Source of the DNA: Bog-473 sp963787485
GTDB lineage: Bacteria; Actinomycetota; Acidimicrobiia; Acidimicrobiales; RAAP-2
Direction: 5' to 3'
Assembly (NCBI GenBank): GCA_963787485.1
Contig: CAWBDF010000007.1
Span: 496,001 to 560,000, forward strand
Length of the DNA: 64,000 nucleotides
Shown here: positions 36,531-43,784 of the stretch, in pieces
Numbering within the stretch: position 1 is the stretch's first letter
Layout: each line of letters begins with the position of its first letter
Made by a program: the position numbers and the translations under genes
Notes under the pieces: model-generated
Databases searched by the model: none
Told to the model about the DNA's origin: nothing
Seen by the model: the letters and a program-made list of their open reading frames with translations, nothing else

Positions 36531-37039
36531 CCACGAGCATCGTTGACAATTTGTTCGCCAAGCAGGTTGTCGACGACGACACTGCGATCTTGGCGATTCG
36601 ATGGTTTAGCTGAAGGAGTGGCAGTGTCCGGCCGGAATTTGTGCGTGACCCACAGGGACGCGACCAACAGAGGATAGTCAGGTTCCTCGCGCAACCGGAA
36701 GACCGAAGATCATGTCATACCCCAGGCGGTGACGTGCTCGATCAGTCCGCGGCGATCCTCGACACGGCACGTCGCGGCCTGCAAGGCGGAGCCTTGATCG
36801 TCACCACCGACAAACCGTGATCACAAACCTTTCGGAGAGCGAGACCAAGTTCGACAACACCGACTCGCGAGCTGCTGACGGACGGGTTCCCGTGTTCCGA
36901 CTCAGCCGCCGCCTGGTTCGCAGATAGGCCCAAAATCAGCATTTATGACCGGCCCCTCGGAGACGTCCGTCTCGTCCGACCTCCGCCTTTGCACCTAGAG
37001 ACCTCCAGTCCCACTTGGCTCCGGAGCGCCCCCGACAGT
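36531..37039. other. Intergenic stretch, no gene recognised
   Basis: About 510 bp between divergent genes. Short open frames on both strands show no family-like sequence. The promoter of the response regulator and KaiC operon should be here, but no GGGTA box was seen in its direction. Confidence 0.4.
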
Positions 37040-37065
37040 GTGTGACGGGAGGAATTCCTGGGTAA
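37040..37065 (+). promoter_or_regulatory. SigF-type promoter candidate, GTGT-N16-GGGTAA
   Basis: GTGT (37040-37043) and GGGTAA (37060-37065) are spaced by 16 bases, with one mismatch to GTTT. The predicted transcript would start about 35 bp before the MFS start codon at 37105. Confidence 0.5.
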
Positions 37066-37104
37066 GGACCCGTCCGAATAAGTAGGTCTTAGCGGGGAGG
37101 GGAC

Positions 37105-38664
37105 GTGGCGACGATCAGCACGGAAGCACCGGGACGACCGAACCTGGACCGCCCCCCCGAAGGAACGATCCGGAGTCTCATACCGGCCCGACTCGACCGC
37201 CTGGGTTGGTCGCGGTTCCACACCCGGTTGGTCATGGCCCTCGGTGTGGCCTGGGTGCTCGACGGCCTCGAGATCACCATCGCCAGCAACGCTGAAGGTC
37301 TCATCAGCCAGAAGCAGGCGCTCAACCTCTCCTCTTCCGAAGTGGCCTTCGCCGTGGGCACCGTCTACCTTCTGGGAGAGGTGGTCGGGGCCCTCTTCTT
37401 CGGCCGGATGTCCGACAAGTTCGGCAGGCGCAACTTGTTCATGATCACCCTGGGTGTGTACCTGTTCGGCGGCGTGCTCACTGCCCTCACCTTCGGGCAC
37501 TCACCGGGCTGGGCCTACTGGGTCTGGGCCTCCCGGTTCATCGCCGGCATGGGCATCGGTGGTGAGTACGCGGCCATCAACTCGGCCATCGACGAGCTCA
37601 TCCCGGCCAAGTACCGGGGTCGGGTGGACATCGCCGTGAACGGCACCTATTGGGGTGGTGCGCTCATCGCCACGGTGCTCACCATCCTGGTGGTGAACCA
37701 CCTTCCAGTGAGTTACTCGTGGCGGGTGGCTTTCTTGTTCGGCCCGGCGCTGGGCTTCATCATCCTGTTCGTGCGCAAGAACCTGCCCGAGAGCCCGCGA
37801 TGGCTCCTCATGCACGGTCGAGAGCAAGAGGCCGAGAGCGCTGTCGACGAAATCGAGCAGCACACCTTGCGTGGCGGCGGCAGCCTGGGTGACGTCGATG
37901 AGTCCAAGGCAATCGAGATCACCCCGGCCAGCGATATCGGTTTCGTGGCGCTGGCCCGCACGCTCTTCGTCCACTACCCGAGGCGGGCCATCCTCGGCGC
38001 AACCCTCATGATCACCCAGTCCTTCCTCTACAACGCCATCTTCTTCACCTACGCGTTGGTGCTTACCAAGATCTACAACGTCCCGGCCACAGACACCGCC
38101 TACTACTTCATCTTCTTTGCGCTGGGAAATCTCATCGGCCCGCTCACCATCGGGCATCTCTTCGACACCATCGGGCGTCGGACGATGATCGCTGGCACTT
38201 ACATCCTGTCCGGTGGCTTACTCGCCTTGAGTGCCCTCCTCTTCAACGCCGGTGTCCTCAACGCTGTAAGCCAGACGGCGTGTTGGTGCGTAATCTTCTT
38301 CTTCGCATCGGCCGGCGCGTCGTCGGCCTACCTGACCGTGAGCGAGATCTTCCCGGTCGAGGTACGGGCCAAGGCCATCGCCGTTTTCTTCGCCATCGCT
38401 CAGAGTTTCGGCGCCTTCGGGCCCTGGCTCTATGGCGAACTCATCGGAAATGGACAGGACCACTTTCGCCTGTTTGTCGGCTACCTCATCGGGGCCGGTG
38501 TGATGGTCATCGGCGGAGTCGTCGAGATCTTCCTCGGCGTCGACGCCGAGCAAAAGTCACTTGAGGACCTTGCCCAACCGCTCTCAGCCACCCGCCCGTC
38601 GCCCCACCTCTCGGCGGTGAGTGGCGCACCGCGGTCCCCGGCGGCGCGGAATACGCTTCATTGA
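37105..38664 (+). CDS. MFS transporter (metabolite:H+ symporter / sugar-porter type)
   Basis: The 519-residue protein starts at GTG 37105 after GGGGAGGGG. It has about twelve membrane segments. FFGRMSDKFGRRNLFM is the classical loop 2-3 motif, RFIAGMGIGGEYAAINSAI the fourth-helix signature of the sugar-porter/MHS branch, and KYRGRVDI and VEVRAKAIA the equivalent loops in each half. The long central loop (residues 228-275) is charged. It probably imports a small organic solute together with protons. A SigF-type promoter candidate precedes it, suggesting uptake during stress or starvation. Confidence 0.9.
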   Translation: MATISTEAPGRPNLDRPPEGTIRSLIPARLDRLGWSRFHTRLVMALGVAWVLDGLEITIASNAEGLISQKQALNLSSSEVAFAVGTVYLLGEVVGALFFGRMSDKFGRRNLFMITLGVYLFGGVLTALTFGHSPGWAYWVWASRFIAGMGIGGEYAAINSAIDELIPAKYRGRVDIAVNGTYWGGALIATVLTILVVNHLPVSYSWRVAFLFGPALGFIILFVRKNLPESPRWLLMHGREQEAESAVDEIEQHTLRGGGSLGDVDESKAIEITPASDIGFVALARTLFVHYPRRAILGATLMITQSFLYNAIFFTYALVLTKIYNVPATDTAYYFIFFALGNLIGPLTIGHLFDTIGRRTMIAGTYILSGGLLALSALLFNAGVLNAVSQTACWCVIFFFASAGASSAYLTVSEIFPVEVRAKAIAVFFAIAQSFGAFGPWLYGELIGNGQDHFRLFVGYLIGAGVMVIGGVVEIFLGVDAEQKSLEDLAQPLSATRPSPHLSAVSGAPRSPAARNTLH

Positions 38665-38680
38665 CGTCCTCAGAATCGGT

Positions 38681-38696
38681 GAAGGCAGGTGCCTTC
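38681..38696 (+). terminator. Hairpin after the MFS gene
   Basis: GAAGGC-AGGT-GCCTTC forms a 6-bp stem 16 bases after the MFS stop, followed by a short TTGG. The weak T-run makes intrinsic termination uncertain. Confidence 0.4.
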
Positions 38697-39106
38697 TTGG
38701 AGATGGCTTCTCCTACGTGGTACTACGCCGAGGCGCCATGTGGTGGCTCGCCCCCCCTGGTAGAACAAGCCCTTACGAGGTTTCGCCGACAATAGGAACG
38801 GCTGAGTGTCGTCCCTGGCGGAGTGGCCATTGATATGAGCATCAGTTCCCAAGACCTCCATCCGCCGCGTCGCGCTCGGCGGCGCCACACATCAGCTTCG
38901 TCGACATCGGTAAGAAGAGAACCAGTCGTGTCCCACGGGAACCCGACCTTGTCCTACCGGTGGCACAAGGTCATCCCTACCTCGCCGACCGGAGACTTTG
39001 CCTCGTCGCTCCGGCGAGGGTAGTGAGGTTGTTGCGTCGGAACGCCCCACAAGAACGTTGCACCACGGGCCATGCTGCCGCTTGTCGAGCCATCGGAGCT
39101 GCCGAT

Positions 39107-39166
39107 TTGCAGAGCACTGCTCGGGGCACGGCCCGATTGCAGAGCATTGCTCGGGGCACGGCAAGC
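39107..39166. repeat. Two tandem copies of a 30-bp sequence
   Basis: TTGCAGAGCACTGCTCGGGG and the next ten bases are repeated at once, with one substitution in the first 26 bases and changes only at the last few. It lies in a 596-bp gap (38665-39260) between the MFS and STAS genes that shows no recognisable gene. Confidence 0.7.
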
Positions 39167-39260
39167 CGACACCACGTTGTCTTTCGTCTGCGATTTGCTC
39201 GACGAAGGAATACCCGTATCGACTGTTGCCGAACCTGAATCAAGATCTCTGGGGCACGTA

Positions 39261-39647
39261 CTAGGGGCACACGGATCCATCATCGTGAATTACGCGTACG
39301 ACGGTAGCCGTCGCCGTAAGCAAGTGATCGAGGTCCAGGAACTCGAGTACAGCCGCGATCTGTTCCGAGACATGCTCCAGGCAGAGGTGGCGCTGCCGAG
39401 CAGAGGCGGCGATCTGGTAGCGCAGAAGCTCGGAAATTGCCGCTGAATCGATGAATGACAGCCCGGCAACGTCGATCGCAATCGAGTCGCCTGATCCCAG
39501 AAGCACCTGATCAAGCGCGGCACGCAGGGCATCGAGCGCGGACACATCGAGCTCGCCCTCAAGGACAACGTGACCTCCCGAATGAACGGCAGCACGGAAC
39601 CATCCTGTCGGTTGATCCTCCTCGAGGATCGGTCTGGTCGCGGTCAT
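39261..39647 (-). CDS. STAS-domain anti-sigma factor antagonist
   Basis: The protein has 128 residues from ATG 39647, five bases after CGGAGG; an upstream extension in frame is not family-like. HVVLEGELDVSALDALRAAL is the first strand and helix, and AIDVAGLSFIDSAAISELLR contains the conserved DS with the serine that partner kinases phosphorylate. The last helix follows after HLCLEHVSEQIAAVLEFLDL. It would bind an anti-sigma kinase in its unphosphorylated form. A GGGTAT box lies upstream at 39678-39683, but no matching -35 box was found. It is separate from the SigF operon. Confidence 0.87.
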   Translation of the reverse strand: MTATRPILEEDQPTGWFRAAVHSGGHVVLEGELDVSALDALRAALDQVLLGSGDSIAIDVAGLSFIDSAAISELLRYQIAASARQRHLCLEHVSEQIAAVLEFLDLDHLLTATATVVRVIHDDGSVCP

Positions 39648-39995
39648 GAACGCCTCCGATCTGTTGTCGACGTGTGCATACCCGGAAGTCCTGTGGATTA
39701 TGTGGGGACGTGACCAGCCATCTGTGGATATCCATCCGTCCACGATTGAGGCAACCTCCTGAGTCGCGTCCATCACCGCCGATCGGCTCGAACATTGGGG
39801 GTAGGGGTGTTTGCCGACGGCTCCCGGGTAGCCCTATGAGGCCGACCAGACAACGATGGAGTCCAGCGATTGTGCCCGCGGAGAGCTGGTGCGGAAGGGC
39901 GCCCAACACGAATGCAGTGGCGATGATTGCAGCTTATGACCCGTACGTCCCCAGGAGGGCCTTCTCGACGTTCTCCAACGAATCAGTTTGGGCAA
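39648..39995. other. Intergenic stretch with possible GGGTAT box
   Basis: This 348-bp gap between two minus-strand signalling genes contains GGGTAT on the minus strand at 39678-39683. The base pattern 14-16 bases upstream does not match GTTT, so promoter assignment is weak. No gene was recognised. Confidence 0.4.
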
Positions 39996-40400
39996 TCAGC
40001 CTACCGGCAATTCGAACCAGACAGTCTTGCCGCCAGCTTCCACATTCGTTCCCCACTCTGAAGCGAGCAGGTCCACGAGCCGCAACCCCCAGCCGTGAGC
40101 TTGGGTTCCATAGCGGGGTGTCAGAGTAGGAATATTTTGGTTCTGGTCGGAGACAGCTACCCGTAGGCAAGATCCGTCATAGGACATCGACCACGTCATT
40201 GTGGTCATTGCGTGCCGGACTCCGTTGCTGACCAGTTCGGTGGTCAAGAGTAAGACTGTCTCCTCAAAGCGACCGAGCCCCCAATCCGCGAGAGCGCGCT
40301 TCGCCGCGTGGCGCGCCGTGGCAGCACTTGCCAACACCGGTGGAAGAACTATTTGGACGCGTAGGTCGGTAATACCGATAACGTACCCACGTCGGCTCAT
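39996..40400 (-). CDS. RsbW-like anti-sigma serine kinase (GHKL ATPase)
   Basis: The 134-residue protein has the complete GHKL fold. The N-box is TTELVSNGVRHA near residue 55, the G1 box AVSDQNQN, and the G2 box HGWGLRLVD. This fits the HATPase_c_2 group that phosphorylates STAS antagonists or sequesters sigma factors. A SigF-type promoter lies 61 bp upstream of ATG 40400, giving negative feedback. It is divergent from the STAS/anti-sigma/SigF operon, so either that operon or the STAS protein at 39261 could be its partner. Confidence 0.88.
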   Translation of the reverse strand: MSRRGYVIGITDLRVQIVLPPVLASAATARHAAKRALADWGLGRFEETVLLLTTELVSNGVRHAMTTMTWSMSYDGSCLRVAVSDQNQNIPTLTPRYGTQAHGWGLRLVDLLASEWGTNVEAGGKTVWFELPVG

Positions 40401-40460
40401 GACAACCGCCCCAGTGCTACCTTGGGAAAAAGTGTGTGAGAGAAGGCAGCCAGGATGTGC

Positions 40461-40486
40461 CTACCCATTGGATCTTGGCTGCAAAC
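40461..40486 (-). promoter_or_regulatory. SigF-type promoter, GTTT-N16-GGGTAG
   Basis: On the minus strand GTTT (40486-40483) and GGGTAG (40466-40461) are 16 bases apart, identical in both boxes and spacing to the promoter at 34141. It drives the anti-sigma kinase gene at 39996-40400, which implies feedback on the sigma factor. Confidence 0.7.
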
Positions 40487-40569
40487 CCCCACGGTATGAG
40501 TTCACAATTGGCTCTGAGGATCACCGAACAACGGAGGACCCATGTGGCTGACAAAGGAGGATGCCTGAC

Positions 40570-40938
40570 ATGGCATTAGGTAACGTCAGCACCGACGCGG
40601 GCAGCGAGCCATCAGGACTACCCGTCGTCGTTCTGGCATCGGGGGAGGTTGATCTGGCGCTTGCACCCGATCTGGACCGCCAGATCGCCGGGGCACTTAA
40701 ACAGAATCGCGGGGTGATCGTCGATCTGAGTGGAGCCACCTTTCTCGATTCCATCGCGCTGGGAGTGTTGATCGCCGCCCGGCAGGAGTCTGAGAGTGCT
40801 GGAACCGAGCTCTACCTCATCATTGCGGACGAGCGCGTCGCAAGAGTTTTCGAACTCACGGGGCTGCAGTCTGCCTTCTCGATCTTCGATTCCCGAGCTG
40901 CATTGACAGCTCACCTGGCTGGAACCGCTCCCCAATGA
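40570..40938 (+). CDS. STAS-domain anti-sigma factor antagonist, first gene of SigF operon
   Basis: The protein has 122 residues from ATG 40570, nine bases after AAAGGAGG. A closer ATG at 40561 touches the ribosome site. VVVLASGEVDLALAPDLDRQ is the first strand-helix unit, and GVIVDLSGATFLDSIALGVL carries the conserved DS phospho-acceptor. The order STAS, anti-sigma, sigma factor, with a four-base overlap to the next gene, is the standard partner-switching operon. Unphosphorylated, it should free the sigma factor from its inhibitor. Confidence 0.9.
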   Translation: MALGNVSTDAGSEPSGLPVVVLASGEVDLALAPDLDRQIAGALKQNRGVIVDLSGATFLDSIALGVLIAARQESESAGTELYLIIADERVARVFELTGLQSAFSIFDSRAALTAHLAGTAPQ

Positions 40939-41345
40939 TCGGAGACGTCGAAGAGGCGGAGGACAAGCTCGTTCTGACGCTCCCGCCTGCAGCGGAGTTC
41001 GTCGCATTGGCGCGGTTTGCAGTTGGTGTGGTTGCCGCTCGAGCACATTTTAACCTCGAAGAGGTCCAGGATCTGCAACTCGCAGTGGATGAACTGTACG
41101 CATCAAGCGGAATCTTCTCCAGTGGTGCGAGTGCGAAGTACCTGTTGACGCGCAAGGGGTCCGAAGTGGCTGTCAGGCTCGTACCACTGCTCCAGGACGA
41201 GCCGACGCCAGACGGTGAAGTGAACGGCTCCCAGTTCGAGCTTTCTCAGCAGCTCTTAACGGCACTGGTCGATGGGCATGGTGAAGCGGCGGAGGCAGAC
41301 GGGGCAACTTATTTCTGGCTGCGCAAGTCACATCGGACACAGTAG
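40935..41345 (+). CDS. Degenerate RsbW-like anti-sigma factor
   Basis: The 136-residue protein starts at ATG 40935, overlapping the STAS stop. TLPPAAEFVALARFAVGVVA and LQLAVDELYASSG place it in the RsbW/HATPase family, with the N-box helix where the ATP-site asparagine should be. That asparagine is absent (DELYASS). The G1 and G2 glycine motifs are also not visible: the end reads FELSQQLLTALVDGHGEAAE. It may bind the sigma factor without kinase activity. It lies three bases before the sigma gene, so it is the likely direct inhibitor. Confidence 0.78.
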   Translation: MIGDVEEAEDKLVLTLPPAAEFVALARFAVGVVAARAHFNLEEVQDLQLAVDELYASSGIFSSGASAKYLLTRKGSEVAVRLVPLLQDEPTPDGEVNGSQFELSQQLLTALVDGHGEAAEADGATYFWLRKSHRTQ

Positions 41346-41347
41346 AG

Positions 41348-42097
41348 ATGGATCGACAAACTCGGGACGCAGATTGGGAATCAAAACAGTTTCGTGAGTT
41401 AGTCCGAACCGGTCGGAGGGAATTACGCGACGCTCTCGTCGAAGAGCATCTTGGCCTTGCGCAGCAGTTGGCACGTCGCTTCGTCAACCGGGGTGAGCCG
41501 TACGACGACCTCTACCAGGTCGCGTGTGTGGCGCTTGTCAAGGCAGTTGATCGCTTTGACCCCGAGCGATGCGTGAAGTTCAGCACCTTTGCCGTCTCGT
41601 ACATCGTGGGAGAGTTGAAGCGACACTTTCGAGACCGCGGGTGGGGGGTGCGAGCACCGCGCCGTCTGCAGGAGTTGTATCTAGAGATCGGGCGCGAGAC
41701 TGAGGCACTCACTCAGGACTTGGGCCGAGTACCGACTGTCACGGAACTGGCTGCAGCACTCAATAAGCCAACTGATGCGATTCTCGAGGCGATGGAAGCA
41801 GGTCGCGGCTACCGAGGGTCCTCATTGGACGATCCGGCTGCCGGTGAGGCGATCTCGGCCGATGCCCAGTCGCACCACGATGACCAAATGGCCAGCGTGG
41901 AGACCAGAGATCTTCTCATCAAGGGAATAGAGCTGCTATCCCCACGCGAACAGCACCTCATCAAGCTGCGCTTCGTCGAAGAGCTCACCCAGTCTGAAAT
42001 TGCCAAGAGAATCGGAGTCAGCCAGATGCAGGTGAGCAGGATGCTCGCACAAAGCACGGCACGGCTCCGGGCGGCGTTTCAGGACACTCCGCAATAA
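41348..42097 (+). CDS. sigF: SigB/SigF/SigG-type RNA polymerase sigma factor
   Basis: The 249-residue sigma-70 factor has region 2 with LVEEHLGLAQQLARRFVNRG, PYDDLYQVACVALVKAVDRF and KFSTFAVSYIVGELKRHFRD. Region 3 follows (residues 115-165). Region 4 has LSPREQHLIKLRFVEELTQS and the helix-turn-helix IAKRIGVSQMQVSRML. GELKRHFRDRGW and VRAPRRLQEL are typical of the stress and sporulation group. It lies in one operon with its STAS and anti-sigma genes. Promoters matching GTTT-N14-16-GGGTA occur before many genes of the surrounding 17 kb and are the likely targets. Confidence 0.92.
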   Translation: MDRQTRDADWESKQFRELVRTGRRELRDALVEEHLGLAQQLARRFVNRGEPYDDLYQVACVALVKAVDRFDPERCVKFSTFAVSYIVGELKRHFRDRGWGVRAPRRLQELYLEIGRETEALTQDLGRVPTVTELAAALNKPTDAILEAMEAGRGYRGSSLDDPAAGEAISADAQSHHDDQMASVETRDLLIKGIELLSPREQHLIKLRFVEELTQSEIAKRIGVSQMQVSRMLAQSTARLRAAFQDTPQ

Positions 42098-42314
42098 TCG
42101 CCCTGAGGACCACCACGGCTCCGGTCGTGATGGAGGTTATAGGGGATCCTGCCCTCGCCTTCTTCTCCGCGCCTGTCTCCGCGATGGATCGAACGTTTTC
42201 GGCGACCGAGTCTTACTCATCCGCGAAATGTTGACGCGATCGCTCAGCTGCTGCGGTCTCTTCGGAACTGGCCAACCAGCAATGAGCCAGCCCGCGTGGA
42301 GATGGGAAATGCTG

Positions 42315-42338
42315 GTTTGATCCCGCTCTTCTGGGTAC
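42315..42338 (+). promoter_or_regulatory. SigF-type promoter, GTTT-N14-GGGTAC
   Basis: GTTT (42315-42318) and GGGTAC (42333-42338) are 14 bases apart and lie 39 bp before the CsbD start codon. CsbD is a classical member of SigB-type regulons, which supports the assignment. Confidence 0.65.
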
Positions 42339-42376
42339 AAACGCAGTGAACGTGCGCAAGCCCAGGAGGACAAAGT

Positions 42377-42554
42377 ATGTCTGTCGAAGACAAGGCGAAG
42401 AATGCCGTGCAGTCCACTAAGGGGAACTGCTAAGCAGCTCGCGGGTCGTCTGACTCACGACAAGCAGCTTGAGTCAAAGGGCAAGCGTGATCGGACAAAG
42501 AGTGACCCCAAACAAGCAGGAGAGAAGATTAAGGATGCAGTCGAAGATTCGTGA
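42377..42554 (+). pseudogene. CsbD-family stress protein, one-base frameshift
   Basis: The reading begins MSVEDKAKNAVQSTKG from ATG 42377 after AGGAGG, then hits a stop. Removing one G from GGGG at 42421-42424 continues TAKQLAGRLTHDKQLESKGK and KQAGEKIKDAVED to TGA 42554. That gives a 58-residue CsbD-like protein rich in lysine and short repeats. The total of 178 bases is one over a multiple of three, as expected for a single insertion. CsbD-like proteins accumulate under general stress; their mechanism is not known. A SigF-type promoter lies just upstream. The break may be a homopolymer error. Confidence 0.82.
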
Positions 42555-42661
42555 AACACACTGGGTCCTTGTCGTAATCGCCTTCTTCGGGAGCGACCCC
42601 GGCACCCAGGCCTACTCGTCATGACGTGTTGCATGGTGCCAGTCTGGGTATTGACGGCGCC

Positions 42662-42968
42662 ATGAGACGTGAGCCGAGTTTTTCGGCAGCGCTAGTCGGC
42701 CCGGTGTTCGTGCATGGCGGATGGGATGCGTACAGAAACCCGGAGCGTAGGGTGAAGGCAGCCGAGCGAGTGGTGGGGCCATTATTGAGCAGGTGGCCTG
42801 ACCTGCCGGATGACCCCGCCACGTACGTCCGGCTCAACGGTGCAGCGCAGTTCGTCGCCGGAGCGGTTCTCGCGATCGGAAAGCTCCGCCGTCTGCACGC
42901 AGTTTTGGAAGAACGGCGCAATTCTCGGCGCACTCATGGCCCTGGCGGCGAAACCGTCTGGACGCTAA
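42662..42968 (+). pseudogene. DoxX-family membrane protein, internally deleted
   Basis: From ATG 42662 the frame gives ALVGPVFVHGGWDAYRNPER and DPATYVRLNGAAQFVAGAVL, then AIGKLRRL, the first half of an actinobacterial DoxX protein. The expected third helix and GHRFWEE segment (about 35 residues) are missing. The last helix appears in a shifted frame as FWKNGAILGALMALAAKPSG and ends at TAA 42968. DoxX proteins are small four-helix membrane proteins tied to redox stress. An ATG at 42626 is also in frame. The loss looks like a deletion that also shifted the frame. Confidence 0.72.
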
Positions 42969-43070
42969 CCCGATTCACGCTGAGAAGCTCCCTCTGGAAA
43001 GAGAGTTGACGATGGCAAGCGGCACTGTGCGGAGGAGGACAGCGTCGGATGACCGCGACCGCCCAGGGCC

Positions 43071-43592
43071 ATGTCGAAAGCGGAAGCCGTCCTTGAGGCC
43101 ATGAGCGTCACGGGCATTGATGCCTTCGTCGATTTCGTCGACTACCCCCTCTATGTAGTGACGGTAGGCACGCCGGATACCGAACTCAGCGGGTGCTTGG
43201 CGGGATTCGTGACGCAATGCAGTATTGATCCGCCCAATTTCCTGGTGTGTGTGTCCAGAGAGAATCACACCCTGCAGGTGGCCCGACGATCGTCGTTCAT
43301 GGGTATTCACTTGCTTGGCTGCGATCAAGTCAATGTGGCACGCCTCTTTGCCGAACAAACCGGAGACCGGGTTGACAAGTTCGCTTCGGTCGCTTGGCGT
43401 ATGGGCCCCTTTGGGGCTCCCATTCTGGCTGAGGTTGCCGTCGCGATGGAGGCGAAAGTCCTCGGACACGGCTCGGTAGGCGACCACGATGCCTTCCTCG
43501 TCCAAGGCCTCGGAGCCATCGCTGGCAAACGGGAGAGCGCTCTCTTGACGTCTCGGAACTCGCCACGACTACATGCCGGCCATCCGGCCTAA
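43071..43592 (+). CDS. Flavin reductase-like FMN-binding protein
   Basis: The 173-residue protein has the split-barrel flavin reductase fold. YPLYVVTVGTPDTELSGCLA is the first strand pair and the FMN phosphate loop. QCSIDPPNFLVCVSRENHT and SSFMGIHLLGCDQVNVARLF follow in the usual order. WRMGPFGAPILAEVAVAMEA and GDHDAFLV complete the core. It probably reduces FMN or binds it for another enzyme. Start codons at 43071 and 43101 are both possible, and neither has a strong ribosome site. It lies in the stress island and converges on the repeat-rich secreted protein gene. Confidence 0.85.
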   Translation: MSKAEAVLEAMSVTGIDAFVDFVDYPLYVVTVGTPDTELSGCLAGFVTQCSIDPPNFLVCVSRENHTLQVARRSSFMGIHLLGCDQVNVARLFAEQTGDRVDKFASVAWRMGPFGAPILAEVAVAMEAKVLGHGSVGDHDAFLVQGLGAIAGKRESALLTSRNSPRLHAGHPA

Positions 43593-43784
43593 TCGACGAT
43601 TGAGGCGGTCCGAGCCTTGCTCAGCACGGGAAAGATCACGGGACCGCTTCGAGCCCGCGCCTGAGGAACATCCCGCTAGCGCCGTCAGTGGTCAACGGTC
43701 ACGACCGCGGGCGACACATTCACCGAGCATGGCGGTTCATCGAGTCATGCTCGACACCGCCGCAGCCTCACTTCAGCTCTCCAA

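Noticed and set aside
39072..39446. A 124-codon plus-strand frame including the 30-bp repeats
   Set aside because: The repeated ICRALLGARPDCRALLGAR text only reflects the DNA repeat, and the rest is antisense to the STAS gene.
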